NCBI GenBank assembly: GCA_002840735.1
Contig: PHBY01000008.1
Span: forward strand, 1-64,000
Source: Chloroflexi bacterium HGW-Chloroflexi-2
Lineage (GTDB): Bacteria; Chloroflexota; Anaerolineae; Anaerolineales; Anaerolineaceae
DNA: 64,000 bases
Direction of reading: 5' to 3'
This document shows, one piece after another, positions 31,307-40,744 of this stretch (its first letter is position 1; every line of letters starts with the position of its first letter). Below the pieces are notes generated by a model. That model made no database searches and was not told the DNA's origin. It saw only the letters and a program-made list of their open reading frames with translations. The translations under genes and the position numbers were made by a program.

Positions 31307-31876
31307 TTATTTTCTCCGTTTTTTGGTGAGTAGCAAAAAGAACAGAAAAGCTGTTGTGATTTGCCAGAACCAGACATATTCTCCCGGTCCATCATTGCCA
31401 GTTTTTTCCGCAATGCGGTTAATTCGGATCAACCGATATTCTTTGGTCATTTCTGATAATGTAGCATTATCCATCGTCAGGGGGTGAATACCAAACATTG
31501 GTGCAGCAAATCCACTGCCGATCAACACTTCCCGCATAATATCTAATCGATCCGGATGATCGCTGACATCAACGGCTTGTGCTCGCCACCACCCTTCCGT
31601 TAACCATACTTCAATTTCTGGATGACGAACCAGATTTTTATACCAATCAGACTGCTCTCCGAATCCCGAGGTACAGTAAATTTCACCATCAACAGTGGAA
31701 AAATTGACCGGGGTCAGGTATTTAATTCTGGTTTTGCGACCATAATGAGTAATGACCAAAAAACAGCCAAATACCTTTGGCCAAATATTGAGGAATTTAC
31801 CCAATCCTAGTCTCCAGAGCATCACCATAAATTTATTAAAATATTTGAATAGATTTCTCAATAAGTCTTCATTCAT
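31307..31876 (-). CDS. Nitroreductase/deazaflavin-dependent (DUF385-like) protein
   Basis: LVITHYGRKTRIKYLTPVNFSTVDGEIYCTSGFGEQSDWYKNLVRHPEIEVWL. Confidence 0.78.
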   Translation of the reverse strand: MNEDLLRNLFKYFNKFMVMLWRLGLGKFLNIWPKVFGCFLVITHYGRKTRIKYLTPVNFSTVDGEIYCTSGFGEQSDWYKNLVRHPEIEVWLTEGWWRAQAVDVSDHPDRLDIMREVLIGSGFAAPMFGIHPLTMDNATLSEMTKEYRLIRINRIAEKTGNDGPGEYVWFWQITTAFLFFLLLTKKRRK

Positions 31877-31890
31877 ATGATCTCACCTGC

Positions 31891-32232
31891 TCATTCAAAA
31901 TATTGATTCAGTATGGGGATGACTCGTATCAGCGGTTCTTCATAAGGGTGAGCAACACGAATCGCCTGGAGAGCTGCCGTGACGTGTTCCTTTTTGCAAT
32001 TGATTTCCAGTTTAATCTCAGGTGCTATTTCCAGTTTTCCTACCTCACCTTGAAACGGATTTGCTCCATCCATTGGACGCCAATGTCCGGTTACCTGAGA
32101 TGTGGCAAAAACATTATCGTAATTACCAACAATACCTGCATTTGCAGCAAATAAAGCAAGTCGTATGGCTTCTAAATATTCTTCTGGGAGGTAGACTTCA
32201 ATTTTAAAATCAGTAACATTATTTAAATTCAT
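31891..32232 (-). CDS. Small YqfO/NIF3-associated CutA-like domain protein
   Basis: VYLPEEYLEAIRLALFAANAGIVGNYDNVFATSQVTGHWRP and AHPYEEPLIRVIPI. Confidence 0.7.
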   Translation of the reverse strand: MNLNNVTDFKIEVYLPEEYLEAIRLALFAANAGIVGNYDNVFATSQVTGHWRPMDGANPFQGEVGKLEIAPEIKLEINCKKEHVTAALQAIRVAHPYEEPLIRVIPILNQYFE

Positions 32233-32583
32233 TTATTGCATTCCTGATATCCTTGGTAAAACCTGAAAATTATGAATTAAGATTTAGAATTGGAGAGATT
32301 CTGAGTCGCAGGTTGAATACGATTATTTTTTGGAAAAAGCCATTCTTTTAATGACAGGAAATTTTTAATTTTTGATGATGAATGTTGGTAGTCTTTAGGG
32401 ATTGGTGTACATAGGCATTGATAAATAATTACAGGGCTTTTCCCATTTGACAGCTGATTGAACTCATACTCTCGCATGTTTGACCTCCATCTTTTAAGAA
32501 TAGTATAAGGAAAAATGAATCAGGTTTCAAATATTTCTTAAGAATTTACTTTTGATCAGAAAAAACCATCAAGTAGCCAGTTA

Positions 32584-32904
32584 TTATGAGATCCAACCAA
32601 AGTTCCGCATGTCGATGCTATTATCTTCCCTGAAAATAACCCCTTCCTGTTCCAGCAGCGCTCTTTGCATAGCAGATCCAAAACCGGCACCATGCGGGCT
32701 GATCTTACCTTTGGAATTGATCACTCTTTGCCAGGGAACGCCAGAATCATTGGGTAATGAAGCCAGCGCATAACCCACCATGCGTGCCGTACATCCTGGG
32801 ATCATTTTTGAAATCTGACCATAGCTGGCGACTTTTCCAGCCGGGATTTGTTTCACAATGTCAAATACCAAATCACGAAATGTAATTTTTTTACTCATCT
32901 TCAA
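32584..32904 (-). CDS. Alkyltransferase-like (ATL/MGMT-fold) protein
   Basis: VKQIPAGKVASYGQIS...ARMVGYALASLP..PWQRVINSKGKIS: the PCHR active-site Cys is replaced (PWQR). Confidence 0.85.
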   Translation of the reverse strand: MKMSKKITFRDLVFDIVKQIPAGKVASYGQISKMIPGCTARMVGYALASLPNDSGVPWQRVINSKGKISPHGAGFGSAMQRALLEQEGVIFREDNSIDMRNFGWIS

Positions 32905-32915
32905 CCCTGATTTTT

Positions 32916-33302
32916 TTATTGGTTGTTTTCATTCTGTTTGGCAATTTTTTTCAATACTCTATTGCGCAGAAATCCGGGCAATTCATTGATGGCCAGGTTA
33001 TAAGAATCTTTTACCCATTGCAATATGATTTCATCAGAAATGTCATCATTACCAAGGAAGATGGAAATCCAATGAGTGCGATTCTGATGATAGCTTGGAA
33101 CAACTCCTGAATATTGTTTAATTAATTGAATTGCACTTTCAGGATTGCATTTCAAACTCACAAAAATTGGGTCAGATTGCCATGAGATATAAGCAAATGC
33201 TTTACCCAATATCTTGTAAACCATGGTGTCTGGCCCTTGAGGAAAATCCAGCCTTGATTCTGGCAGGTTAAAAAGATAACTCTTAATTGTTTCAAATTCC
33301 AT
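32916..33302 (-). CDS. MmcQ/YjbR family DNA-binding protein
   Basis: FPQGPDTMVYKILGKAFAYISWQSDPIFVSLKCNPE... HWISIFLGNDDISDEIILQWVKDSYNL. Confidence 0.82.
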   Translation of the reverse strand: MEFETIKSYLFNLPESRLDFPQGPDTMVYKILGKAFAYISWQSDPIFVSLKCNPESAIQLIKQYSGVVPSYHQNRTHWISIFLGNDDISDEIILQWVKDSYNLAINELPGFLRNRVLKKIAKQNENNQ

Positions 33303-33305
33303 TTT

Positions 33306-33893
33306 TTATCCTTTGACGGGTACCCAAAATTGTTGATGACGTTTTTTCTCTTCGAGTTCCCAAAACAATTCCATTTGATTATTTCGATAGATCTCGTTTT
33401 GTTCTGTTATCTGTGAGTTGCTGACAAATAAAACGGATCGAAATTGCCAGTCACTTAATAACCAACCACGAATGGCAATAAAAATCTCATTCTCCAACTG
33501 TGTGTTTCTGATATCTGTGATGACCCAATAGGAAATAAAAAATTGAAAAGGGTCCAGCTTTGCTTTCTCTTCTGGAGATAATGATGGAATGGAAGTGACC
33601 GGTCTGATATAAATACATCCCAAACAATTGGTTTTAAATTGATCAAGAATCGTGTAAGTAAAGGCATTTTTTTCCTTAAATTCCGTATAATGCCATTCCA
33701 GATCGATTAAATTATCCTCTACTTTAAAGTGATCCTCTGGCCAGGGACTATTGCTCCAGCGACGCAGGAAATCTTTGCTTTTCATCAGAGCCTGATAATC
33801 CAACTCAACATGTTTAGGATGCAGGACTTCAAAGCAGAATGCTTCGCGCTCCAGGTATTCAGGAATCGGATCAGGTAATTGGAAATCTTTCAT
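33306..33893 (-). CDS. GNAT-like hypothetical protein
   Basis: ORF with acetyltransferase-like arrangement; start chosen at the Met of MKDFQLPDPIPEYL. Confidence 0.5.
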   Translation of the reverse strand: MKDFQLPDPIPEYLEREAFCFEVLHPKHVELDYQALMKSKDFLRRWSNSPWPEDHFKVEDNLIDLEWHYTEFKEKNAFTYTILDQFKTNCLGCIYIRPVTSIPSLSPEEKAKLDPFQFFISYWVITDIRNTQLENEIFIAIRGWLLSDWQFRSVLFVSNSQITEQNEIYRNNQMELFWELEEKKRHQQFWVPVKG

Positions 33894-33894
33894 G

Positions 33895-34470
33895 TTATTC
33901 AGTCCACAGATTTGCCCAAACAGGTGGTAATTCGACTTCAAAGGTTGATGGGGTGATTAATTGAGCAGGATGCTCCACCCAGGCAACCAATCCACGCCGA
34001 TGCATGGCAGCTTTAATAAATTTCTCCTGAATTCCTTCTATCTGTTTATATTGATTTTGGACGGTTTTTGCTGGAATATTGCAGGGAAAGTTCTCTCCAT
34101 CGTTAAAAAGCACCAATCCCCCATCAAAGAAAAATCTTGCCCCAACCGGCAATTGACTGAAATGCGGAATACCCGATATGAGCAGGTTAGCTGCTAACCA
34201 CTCAGGTTTAATTTCATTGATACCCAATTCTTTTGCAGTGGCGTCAAGATCCTCCAAAGAAACCAGCGAGACTTGTCGTCGATTACGAATGACTGTTCCT
34301 CTCGGAAATTCTGGGGTGCGAGAATCGGATAGGATCATCACTCCAAAATGCCGGTCACCGATCAAACCTTCATTTGTGAAAATACCACCCTCAATTGGTT
34401 TTGAAATATTTTCTCCTTTAGGAGTCACAAACAATGCTTCTACATCCCCTTTGATTTTTTGCATTTCCAA
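33895..34470 (-). CDS. MOSC domain protein
   Basis: GEALFVTP..EGLIGDRHFG...RNRRQVSLVSLEDLDA and NCPCN-like FPCNIPAKTVQ region. Confidence 0.7.
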   Translation of the reverse strand: MEMQKIKGDVEALFVTPKGENISKPIEGGIFTNEGLIGDRHFGVMILSDSRTPEFPRGTVIRNRRQVSLVSLEDLDATAKELGINEIKPEWLAANLLISGIPHFSQLPVGARFFFDGGLVLFNDGENFPCNIPAKTVQNQYKQIEGIQEKFIKAAMHRRGLVAWVEHPAQLITPSTFEVELPPVWANLWTE

Positions 34471-35037
34471 TTACTCCATTTGGCTAACTTCAATATGACG
34501 ATAACATTCTACTAGGTGATCATTCACCATACCAATAGCCTGCATAAACGCATACATGATGGTAGGTCCCACAAAACTCATGCCGCGTTTTTTTAAATCT
34601 TTACTGATTTGACTGGAAAGCTCTGTCTCAGCCGGGATTTCTGATAAATCATGGAAATGATTTTGGATTGGCTTTCTACCAACAAAACCCCAGATATATT
34701 CGTCAAAACTACCAAATTCATTCTGTAATTTCAAAAAAATATTGGCATTCTTGATGGTAGATTCTATTTTTCTGCGATTGCGAATAATGCCAGGGTTGCG
34801 GAGCAAATTTTCCACCTGGACAGAATCAAATTTTGCTAATTGTGCAGGCTCAAATTTCATAAAAGCGTCTCGATAAGCCTCTCTTTTTTTAAGAATCGTT
34901 TCCCAATTCAATCCTGCCTGGGCACCTTCCAGAATTAAGAACTCAAATAATTTTTGGTCTTCATGAACAGGCACACCCCACTCATGGTCATGATAGCTTG
35001 ATGATAATTCAGATGATGCCCATGGGCAACGCATCAT
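34471..35037 (-). CDS. tag: DNA-3-methyladenine glycosylase I
   Basis: MRCPWA...YHDHEWGVPVHEDQKLFEFLILEGAQAGLNWETILKKREAYR; KKRGMSFVGPTIMYAFMQAIGMVNDH. Confidence 0.95.
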   Translation of the reverse strand: MMRCPWASSELSSSYHDHEWGVPVHEDQKLFEFLILEGAQAGLNWETILKKREAYRDAFMKFEPAQLAKFDSVQVENLLRNPGIIRNRRKIESTIKNANIFLKLQNEFGSFDEYIWGFVGRKPIQNHFHDLSEIPAETELSSQISKDLKKRGMSFVGPTIMYAFMQAIGMVNDHLVECYRHIEVSQME

Positions 35038-35115
35038 TGTTTTCTACCTTCCTGGCGAAATTCGCTTAATGTTCAGGCAAAGACTTATTAATAAGATCGA
35101 GTTAGCTCCATTGGA

Positions 35116-35319
35116 TTATTGGCAAGTTGGTTCAGATTGCATGTCGCCCACAGATAATTCCTCGAGAATTTTAACGAGAACTTTCTTGCGGTTCTTGAGC
35201 ATATCTTTAAAGTCCATATCATCGGTATGATGAATTTCGACCCTTAATTCAGACAGACAACATTGAAGTAAATCGCGTAGTGTTAATTTTTCCTCTTCTG
35301 TTAATGTTATTTGTAACAT
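35116..35319 (-). CDS. Small hypothetical protein
   Basis: 67 aa, upstream AGGAGGT-like sequence (revcomp of aacctcct); charged helical protein. Confidence 0.5.
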   Translation of the reverse strand: MLQITLTEEEKLTLRDLLQCCLSELRVEIHHTDDMDFKDMLKNRKKVLVKILEELSVGDMQSEPTCQ

Positions 35320-35564
35320 GACAACCTCCTAATCCGAAGACCCTGTTCCACAGTTCAACGAGAGTTGAGCTACTTGAAGTTATGCAGGGATGTTCTCAAC
35401 AAAAGATCAATCATTGTTAATTATTATATAAGACATTTTGCCAGTTTTTACAAACAATTATCTTCTTACTTAGTTAAATAAAAATTCTGTTGTCCTATTA
35501 TTTTTTACGCTATAATTTGAGGAAATAAAATTCTGTTTTACCTTGTTTTTTCTGAATTTCTATT

Positions 35565-36317
35565 TTGAGGAATAAAATGAAAATTGATGTTAATAAATAT
35601 CCATATCCCAGACGACGAGTGGTTAGAACTATCCTGAGAAATTTGATTAATTTTGCATTTACAGTTCTTGGGGATTTTGAAATCGTTGGCAAAGAAAATT
35701 TACCCAAAACAGGCCCATTATTGGTCGTCAGCAACCATTTTAGCTTTTTGGATCCTCTAGCCGTGATTAAATTACTTTCCTGGCGGTTGGAATTTCTGGG
35801 TGGAACAAGGACACCCAACGCACCTGGCACAGTTGAATGGTTCCGCCATCTGTGGGGGATCATCCCGGTATTTCGTGGTTCTGTGTCCCGGGATACATTC
35901 ATCATTTCTGAGTCTGTCCTGGCGCAGGATGGTATTTTGGGAATATTTCCGGAGGGTGGTAGTTGGGCAAACGTTTTACGACCTGCACGACCTGGAGTCG
36001 CTTTTCTGGCTGCAGAAACTGGTGCGGCTATTTTACCGATCGGATTGGATGGTTTTGATACCTTCTTTTCAAAAATCAGACAGTTTCAGAGACCAAAAGT
36101 GACTGCAAGGATTGGGAAACCATTTGGTCCTTATCGAATTGACGTAAAAAGCCGAACAGATCGCATAAAACTGGACGAAATTGGCCACGATATCATGATT
36201 CATATTTCCCGACTTTTGCCGCCTGAAAAGCATGGGTACTATTCAAATGATCCGATCATTCGGGAAGCTGCTAGAGGAACGGAAATTTATCCGTGGGAGA
36301 CGGTGCAGGAAGTGTAG
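35565..36317 (+). CDS. 1-acyl-sn-glycerol-3-phosphate acyltransferase
   Basis: VVSNHFSFLDPL (HX4D-like) and GIFPEGGSW. Confidence 0.85.
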   Translation: MRNKMKIDVNKYPYPRRRVVRTILRNLINFAFTVLGDFEIVGKENLPKTGPLLVVSNHFSFLDPLAVIKLLSWRLEFLGGTRTPNAPGTVEWFRHLWGIIPVFRGSVSRDTFIISESVLAQDGILGIFPEGGSWANVLRPARPGVAFLAAETGAAILPIGLDGFDTFFSKIRQFQRPKVTARIGKPFGPYRIDVKSRTDRIKLDEIGHDIMIHISRLLPPEKHGYYSNDPIIREAARGTEIYPWETVQEV

Positions 36318-36329
36318 ATCGATTTCAGA

Positions 36330-36620
36330 TCAGGCGTATAAATCGACAGCCAACTGTAACCAACCATCATGGTGGGTGATACGAACTATTTTTCCGGTGA
36401 CAGTTGTTGTTATTTTAGTAATAGCATGTGGGATGGAAATTGATATATCTTCACCCATATGAAAGAGGTGATCATCAAGCGTGGTGATCAAAATTCCTGA
36501 AGAACTGACGTTGATGGCCTGTGCTGGTCGTTTAACAGGACTAAGGATATAAACCGGTCTTTTCCAGATGAGTCGAATTGCGTTGCGATTATCTCCAGGG
36601 AGGATATTGGATGCCTTCAT
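36330..36620 (-). CDS. PilZ-domain-like protein
   Basis: ALNVSSSGI-like AINVSSSGILI, GKIVRITHHDGWLQLAVDL. Confidence 0.65.
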   Translation of the reverse strand: MKASNILPGDNRNAIRLIWKRPVYILSPVKRPAQAINVSSSGILITTLDDHLFHMGEDISISIPHAITKITTTVTGKIVRITHHDGWLQLAVDLYA

Positions 36621-36839
36621 AAGTCTCCAGTAAAATTGATTTCATAGTAGATTATAACGAAAATATCAGAATTTAAACAAAATCAACAGGTCAATCTTGT
36701 CAAGTAAATAAAAAATTCCTGTAAAATAATTTTATAGGATAATTAATCCTGAAGCACAATCGAAAAAAACTTTTCAAATCACTCATCGGTTCTCTTTTTA
36801 TATTATTCTATGTTAATCGTTTGATCCACAAGAAAAAAA

Positions 36840-37427
36840 ATGAAAAAAGAATTTGGAGATTTCCCTTCAGTCGAAAGTTTACGTCATTGGCTGTTGACCC
36901 AGTCCTTTGAATTGGATCGTTGGAATAGGAGACAGGCGAAATCGGTTGGTCATCTTTTTGATGAAATTAAAAATGGGGAAAGTAGTATTCAACTCAAGCC
37001 ACCATTGAGAGTGGTGAATGTCGTTCAGGTTTTGGTATCTCAAGACGGTAAGTATTTATTAGAACTGGAACAGGAATTGGATGATAAACGCACGCGCAAG
37101 AGAAATATTCCCCCCAGTGAGAAAATGAAACCGGGTGAGAATTGCCTGGATGCAGCCAGAAGATGCTTGTTAGAGGAATTACAGATTCTTGATAAAGATA
37201 TTGAAATTTTATCGGAGGATTGTAAAGCAATATACCGGTATAGAAATTCAAGGTCTTATCCAGGTTTACGAACCAAATACTGTATTTATCGGGTGAAAGT
37301 CTACGTAAAAAATTTACCAGTCGAAGGGTTTTGGACTGAAGAAAAAACGAATCATGGTGGAAAAGAAATTATCCGTCGTTTCTATTGGGGTTGGGGTAAT
37401 CTGAAAATGATAAAGGTTCCGGATTAG
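36840..37427 (+). CDS. NUDIX-like protein
   Basis: PGENCLDAARRCLLEELQI resembles a degenerate Nudix box. Confidence 0.45.
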   Translation: MKKEFGDFPSVESLRHWLLTQSFELDRWNRRQAKSVGHLFDEIKNGESSIQLKPPLRVVNVVQVLVSQDGKYLLELEQELDDKRTRKRNIPPSEKMKPGENCLDAARRCLLEELQILDKDIEILSEDCKAIYRYRNSRSYPGLRTKYCIYRVKVYVKNLPVEGFWTEEKTNHGGKEIIRRFYWGWGNLKMIKVPD

Positions 37428-37433
37428 GATATA

Positions 37434-38210
37434 TTGCGAATGAACATACTCCCTGGTGTAAACGCATATTTCGAAGCGATCACACATAAATATCAGGTTG
37501 AGAATCATGCTGAGATCATCAAACTAGATCAGGTGTTGGGGATTCAGTACCCTCAAATGATGACTCAACCCTGGCCACGTGCATTCAATTACCGACTTGA
37601 ATTTTTTTCTGGTGAGAATCCACCTTTCCAGGTTAAAAGCCAGATTATGACATATTTACAAAATAATCCTGAAGAACATGTGGTCAATATTTTTTCAGAG
37701 AAATTGAATCAACTAATTCCAGCATTTCGCGATCAAGGTTATCTACATGCCTGGTCTAATATTCTAATGGTCAAAAAATTGCCTGCGCATGAAAAAATTT
37801 CCCGGCCTTCCGGTGTTGAAATCAAGTCAATCACAACGATACAGGATGTCTCGCTGGTAAATACGATTGAGCCAGACTATCCATGCAGCACCAATGGTCT
37901 TGATGACCTGGCTATTCATAATTTGATGGCATTTTATAAAGGAGAAGTTTGTGCAAAAGCGCAGGTAATCACACCCCCTGGAAAATATGCTTATGTAGCG
38001 GATATTTTCACCCATCCAGATTTTCGCAGGAAGGGGATCAGTACAACTTTGCTGCAGGAGATGCACCAGATCGCATTGGATGCTGGAAACAGCATGACTG
38101 TACTGGTACCCTCAAAGATGACCCGCGAATTTGATTTATTTCAGAAATTTTCATATCAGACACTGATCGAAATGGCTTTACTGGTCCCTGAACTTGAACC
38201 AAGCAATTGA
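37434..38210 (+). CDS. GNAT family acetyltransferase
   Basis: YVADIFTHPDFRRKGISTTLLQEMHQIAL. Confidence 0.82.
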   Translation: MRMNILPGVNAYFEAITHKYQVENHAEIIKLDQVLGIQYPQMMTQPWPRAFNYRLEFFSGENPPFQVKSQIMTYLQNNPEEHVVNIFSEKLNQLIPAFRDQGYLHAWSNILMVKKLPAHEKISRPSGVEIKSITTIQDVSLVNTIEPDYPCSTNGLDDLAIHNLMAFYKGEVCAKAQVITPPGKYAYVADIFTHPDFRRKGISTTLLQEMHQIALDAGNSMTVLVPSKMTREFDLFQKFSYQTLIEMALLVPELEPSN

Positions 38211-38261
38211 TGGATCAAGCCTCAGAAACTTACTGCTATTTTTTCATATAAAATTCATACT

Positions 38262-39014
38262 ATGACGGATCAAGATTTCTTTCGATTACAAAATCAATGG
38301 TCGAAAATCTATTTTCGTGATATCAGTCTTGGGGATCTGGATAGAGTTAGGTGGATCAATCGGCTTACCGGTATGCGAGGCGTTCGCATTTTAGAATTAG
38401 GGGCGGGCGGTGGACAATTTTCTGTTGCCGCCTGCCAACTGAATCATAAAGTGACAGCAGTTGAAATTGAACCTGATTTCGTTGAACATATGCGTTTCCT
38501 TGCCAGACATAGGAATCCAGAAAACTTGACTATCATTAATGCTGATTTTAATAACGTAGAGTTCGAAAGCCTTTTTGATTTGATCTGTTATTGGGACGGA
38601 TTTGGTTTGGGAAGTGATTCAGACCAACGTCGATTTTTGAAAAAAATTTCCTCCTGGTTGACTCCGGATGGATCTGTTTTTCTGGAGATCTTTACACCCT
38701 GGTTTTGGGCAAGTCAGGCAACTGGCGTAAAAATTCCGATTGGTAAAGTAATGAGAGAATACGGGTTTGACGCTGGAAAATGTGCCCTGACTGATACCTG
38801 GTGGATGAAAGAAAATCCTTCAATAAAAACAACCCAAACATTGCGTTGTTATTCACCTGCTGATTTAGCCCTACTTTTGGAAGGAAGTGGGTTAACCATA
38901 TTGGAAAATTTCCCAGGTGGATTTGTTGATTATAGTAGTGGCACTTACATCCCGGAAGTTCCATTACACCAGGCGATGTCATACATAACCAGATTGGTTC
39001 ATACCAACGCTTAG
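38262..39014 (+). CDS. Class I SAM-dependent methyltransferase
   Basis: RILELGAGGGQFSVAACQLNHKVTAVEIEPDFV. Confidence 0.85.
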   Translation: MTDQDFFRLQNQWSKIYFRDISLGDLDRVRWINRLTGMRGVRILELGAGGGQFSVAACQLNHKVTAVEIEPDFVEHMRFLARHRNPENLTIINADFNNVEFESLFDLICYWDGFGLGSDSDQRRFLKKISSWLTPDGSVFLEIFTPWFWASQATGVKIPIGKVMREYGFDAGKCALTDTWWMKENPSIKTTQTLRCYSPADLALLLEGSGLTILENFPGGFVDYSSGTYIPEVPLHQAMSYITRLVHTNA

Positions 39015-39027
39015 AAAAGGTAAAGTC

Positions 39028-39450
39028 ATGAATGATTGTGTTTTTTGTAAAATAATCCATGTGGAAGCCCCTGCCAGTATTGTTTATGAAGATGAGATTT
39101 GCCTGGCTTTTATGGATATTCAACCCGTCACACCAGGGCATGTGCTTGTAGTGCCCCGCCAACACGCCATCGGATTGGCTGATTTACCTACAGAGATCGG
39201 TGGACATCTCTTTCAGATTGGTCAAAGAATTTCAGCTGGAATGAAAAAGAGTCACATTCGTTGTGAAGGGATCAATTTATTTCTTGCGGATTGCGCTGTC
39301 GCATTCCAAACCGTGTTTCATGTTCACCTGCATGTCATCCCACGCTTTGCAGGAGATGGATTCCGTCTGGTGTTTGGGCCAGATTACCGAAACTTACCAG
39401 ATCGATCGGAATTGGATCGATTGGCGAAAGATCTCAAAAATTTTCTATAA
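39028..39450 (+). CDS. HIT family hydrolase
   Basis: CVFCKIIHVEAPASIVYEDE; HVHLHVIP. Confidence 0.93.
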   Translation: MNDCVFCKIIHVEAPASIVYEDEICLAFMDIQPVTPGHVLVVPRQHAIGLADLPTEIGGHLFQIGQRISAGMKKSHIRCEGINLFLADCAVAFQTVFHVHLHVIPRFAGDGFRLVFGPDYRNLPDRSELDRLAKDLKNFL

Positions 39451-39461
39451 AACGAAGGATT

Positions 39462-39969
39462 TTAGACGGCTGGCGCAGTTTTTTTAACACACTTCCCAAA
39501 GATCATAGGTAGGAATGGCAGAACTGTAAAATTCAACAATGCCATGACAATAAATGTCATTTAAAAACCAAATGAATCGGCGAAAAATCCGGTTAATCCC
39601 AAACCAACACCCTGACTGATATTGGTGACCGCCATCAAAATTGAAAACATGGTGGCTGCGATATGAGGATCCGTGTATTCAAAAGCTAAGGCAAAATAAA
39701 TCGTCTGGTAGGTGTCATAACAAACACCAAAAAGTGCTACCAGGAACCAGGCAATATTTAGCTTGTTAATAGCGGCCAGGGATAATATGGCAACCATGGC
39801 AACACCAATAGCAATTAACACAGCATTCAATGCGGTAAAGTAACTTAAGATGGTTCCCTGAGTGAAATACAACAAACCAAACATGGTGTAACGAATGAGA
39901 CGTTTCTGCTCTATAGAATTCCTCCAACGGATGAATTGAATAAAAGTCAGGAGACAAAGAGAAAATCAA
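39462..39969 (-). pseudogene. Decayed MFS transporter (internal deletion plus in-frame stop)
   Basis: Same minus frame reads RYTMFGLLYFTQGTILSYFTALNA..[missing middle]..GFFADSFGF*MTFIVMALLNFTVLPFLPMIFGKCVKK; stop TAA at 39561-39563. Confidence 0.75.
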
Positions 39970-40099
39970 GTTAAATGAGGAAATTAATCAAAGTCAATCG
40001 AAATTCAGGATGATTTTTTCATTGTGAATTAAAAAAACAGATTTCTTTGAAACCTTTTTTAAAAATACGCGTATATATGAAATGAAGGAGAAAAAAATA

Positions 40100-40318
40100 A
40101 TGTCTACTAAAAAATTATATCGAAAACCGAATGAACAAATGATCGCAGGAGTCTGCGCAGGTCTGGCTGATTATCTTGGATTGGATCTAACGGTTGTACG
40201 GTTGCTGTTTGTTTTGTTATTCTTTTTGGGTGGGAATGGTATTCTGATTTATGTTATTCTGTGGATCTTAACGCCTGTTCAACCACCTTACATTGAAGGA
40301 GAATTTAAAGATCAATAA
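40100..40318 (+). CDS. PspC domain protein
   Basis: KLYRKPNEQMIAGVCAGLADYLGLDLTVVRLLFVLLFFLGG. Confidence 0.9.
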   Translation: MSTKKLYRKPNEQMIAGVCAGLADYLGLDLTVVRLLFVLLFFLGGNGILIYVILWILTPVQPPYIEGEFKDQ

Positions 40319-40617
40319 AGGGTTTCCTTTCCACCAACGAGACCAACGAAAATGATGGGTAAGTCCTTTTTGATATCCGCTTTTGCCATGAGCAAAAGTG
40401 ACATGACCAAAAAAATGGACAGCAATAGCCAATCAAATTGCATCCAGAATGGCAGATCGGGATTGTAGGTAGAGAGATATTCCTCCACGAGTGGCCACCA
40501 AACATTTCCGATAATAAACAATAACAATGCAAAGGAACTCATTAATACGTAACTGGTGCGATTCCACCCCAAAATTTGTGTAAGTGTTTTTGTAGTTCCG
40601 TTTGATTTCTCAGACAT
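40312..40617 (-). CDS. Hypothetical small membrane protein
   Basis: Two predicted TM segments; 101 aa. Confidence 0.45.
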   Translation of the reverse strand: MSEKSNGTTKTLTQILGWNRTSYVLMSSFALLLFIIGNVWWPLVEEYLSTYNPDLPFWMQFDWLLLSIFLVMSLLLMAKADIKKDLPIIFVGLVGGKETLY

Positions 40618-40744
40618 TTTCTTATTTTACTGGAATTTTTTTTGCATGTGCTGATATGAATAATACTGAATAAACCATTCGATAGATTGATGAAATATTC
40701 TACAAACTATTTTTTGTGTTGATTATCATATATAATAATTTTTA

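Noticed and set aside
32277-32477. 66-aa minus ORF
   Set aside because: Low-complexity composition and no recognisable family; insufficient support to call a gene.
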